A stretch of 6,087 bases of DNA, from assembly GCA_031257595.1 (NCBI GenBank), contig JAIROH010000029.1:1-6087 (forward strand). The letters are read 5' to 3'. This stretch comes from Treponema sp. (GTDB lineage: Bacteria > Spirochaetota > Spirochaetia > Treponematales > Breznakiellaceae). A model generated the notes under the pieces. That model did no database searches, was not told where the DNA came from, and saw nothing but the letters and a program-made list of their open reading frames with translations. Position 1 is the stretch's first letter, and every line of letters begins with the position of its first letter. Of this stretch, positions 5,616-6,087 are shown one piece after another. A program made the position numbers and the translations under genes.

Positions 5616-5682
5616 TACCCCACTAAGCAGCACCGTCGGCAACTACGTGGCTGTGGGTTTTGCTGTCATTGTAGTATTTGAT

Positions 5683-5698
5683 TTTGTCAGAACACTAA
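5683..5698 (-). repeat. right terminal inverted repeat, overlapping the HAD gene stop codon
   Basis: TTTGTCAGAACACTAA on the plus strand, the exact reverse complement of 5275-5290. Bases 5695-5697 (CTA) are the TAG stop codon of the minus-strand HAD phosphatase gene. Confidence 0.85.
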
Positions 5699-6087
5699 CC
5701 GAAAAGCGCCGCCGCTTCGGCAAGGTCGGCGCAGCGCCGCCAGACACCGGCAAGCACGTCGGGAGGCGGCTCGGCGAGGTCTTTTATAAAAACCGAACGT
5801 ATGCCCGCTTCGGCAAGACCTTTAAGGCCCGCCGGAGAGTCTTCAAAGCCAACGCAGTCCGCGGGAGCGGCGCCGAGCCGTTCGGCGGCCTTGAGGAATA
5901 TGTCCGGCGCGGGCTTTCCCCGGCGTATTTCGTCGCCGCAGACCAGAACGGTAAAACGATCCGCTATGCCGGCTTTTTCAAGCTTCCAGAGGGCACGTTT
6001 TCTTTCGGTAGACGTGGCGACCGCTTTAGGTATCTCCAGAGCATCCAGCCTGTCAAGAAGGGTCAGCAGTCCGGGCCGGTGGGGAAG
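5695..6087 (-). CDS. HAD-superfamily hydrolase, subfamily IA, C-terminal part (start outside window)
   Basis: The frame is open to the right edge and encodes the last 130 residues. It shows three HAD catalytic motifs in order: VATSTE (23-28, motif II Thr/Ser), GDEIRRGKPAPDIFLKAAERLG (51-72, motif III with Lys58), and CVGFEDSPAGLKGLAEAG (78-95, motif IV with acidic pair Glu82-Asp83 for Mg2+ binding). The spacing matches the phosphoglycolate phosphatase/beta-phosphoglucomutase type of cytosolic phosphatases. The nucleophile DxD motif and cap domain must lie outside the window, so the substrate cannot be told. The fragment ends DLAEAAALFG, a normal place for this family to stop, but the TAG itself belongs to the terminal repeat of the adjoining element, so the last residues may have been altered by its insertion. 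GC-rich codon use matches clpB rather than the toxin-antitoxin remnant. Confidence 0.9.
   Translation of the reverse strand, partial: LPHRPGLLTLLDRLDALEIPKAVATSTERKRALWKLEKAGIADRFTVLVCGDEIRRGKPAPDIFLKAAERLGAAPADCVGFEDSPAGLKGLAEAGIRSVFIKDLAEPPPDVLAGVWRRCADLAEAAALFG

Larger units (their letters stand above)
5364..5643. repeat. long imperfect internal inverted repeat containing repeat copies 2 and 3
   Basis: The left arm 5364-5460 and right arm 5548-5643 are inverted copies around an ~87-bp centre. Perfect blocks are GACGGCGGCAA (5449-5459) with 5549-5559, and GCCGGATGCCTTTG (5425-5438) with 5571-5584; GGCACATGCGCCCGT (5399-5413) pairs with 5601-5615 with one mismatch. Gaps of a few bases separate the blocks. 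The right arm contains the 12-base self-palindrome GGCGCATGCGCC (5604-5615), and the centre contains a small CAGAC-CAGA-GTCTG hairpin (about 5498-5511). Transcribed in either direction it would fold into a long stem. Each arm holds a copy of the repeat also found at 4629-4669. Confidence 0.7.
5275..5698. mobile_element. 424-bp MITE-like element with perfect 16-bp terminal inverted repeats
   Basis: The ends are TTAGTGTTCTGACAAA (5275-5290) and its exact reverse complement (5683-5698). Seen from GTGTTCTG inward the element is flanked by TA on both sides (5276-5277 and 5696-5697), which would fit a TA target duplication as made by the IS630/Tc1-mariner group; that assignment is inference. No transposase is encoded: the only long frame inside runs antisense through the toxin remnant, is rich in Arg, Ser and Pro, and resembles no protein I know. 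The interior has AT-rich shoulders around a GC-rich core with a long imperfect inverted repeat. Non-autonomous mobile element is the best reading. A recombination or attachment site, or a structured RNA, is an alternative. Confidence 0.65.

Noticed and set aside
5118..5642. 174-codon minus-strand open frame across the toxin remnant and the element
   Set aside because: It runs antisense through a recognisable PIN fragment, crosses the left terminal repeat and an inverted repeat, and its Arg/Ser/Pro-rich product matches no family I know. It is probably an artefact of the repeat sequence.
5364..5643. CRISPR array or integron attC site
   Set aside because: There are only two related arms, inverted rather than directly repeated, with no regular spacers and no attC-type core boxes.

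Overview
The window looks like chromosome from a moderately GC-rich spirochaete of the Treponema group. This is an inference from three things: a surface protein built of GGGI/MTGGxIxGN beta-helix repeats, an OmpA-like protein with a Val-Glu-Pro linker, and the overall codon style. No rRNA or other taxonomic marker is present, so the genus is not proven.

Layout, left to right. (1) Positions 2-784, plus strand: the C-terminal 260 residues of a repetitive, probably right-handed beta-helix surface protein whose start lies outside the window. A weak hairpin plus T-run follows it. (2) Positions 834-1898, minus strand, convergent with (1): an outer-membrane beta-barrel protein with a low-complexity VEAPVEP linker and a C-terminal OmpA-like peptidoglycan-binding domain. 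(3) Positions 1986-4580, minus strand: a complete ClpB disaggregase of 864 residues, 87 bp upstream of the OmpA-like gene and in the same direction, so the two may be co-transcribed. (4) Positions 4581-4783: a 203-bp divergent intergenic region holding a terminator-like hairpin in the clpB leader, an AT-rich palindrome, one copy of a GC-rich dispersed repeat, a 10-bp tandem duplication and the promoter region of the next operon. (5) Positions 4784-5226, plus strand: an AT-rich toxin-antitoxin remnant. It has an intact Phd/YefM-type antitoxin, overlapping by ATGA a 52-codon reading frame that keeps only the C-terminal third of a PIN-family toxin. (6) Positions 5227-5694: no protein gene. This stretch is dominated by a 424-bp element with perfect 16-bp terminal inverted repeats, a long imperfect internal inverted repeat and a further element end abutting it on the left. 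(7) Positions 5695-6087, minus strand: the C-terminal 130 residues of a HAD-superfamily phosphatase whose stop codon lies inside the terminal repeat of the element.

The conserved genes (clpB, the OmpA-like gene, the HAD phosphatase) are ordinary cell-envelope, stress and metabolism functions. The accessory part is the roughly 1-kb block between clpB and the HAD gene, where a decaying toxin-antitoxin module and a non-autonomous, MITE-like element sit side by side. I see no evidence for a wholly new multi-gene system. The most unusual material is the repeat architecture at 4601-4669 and 5237-5698, and the way it defines the end of a neighbouring gene.
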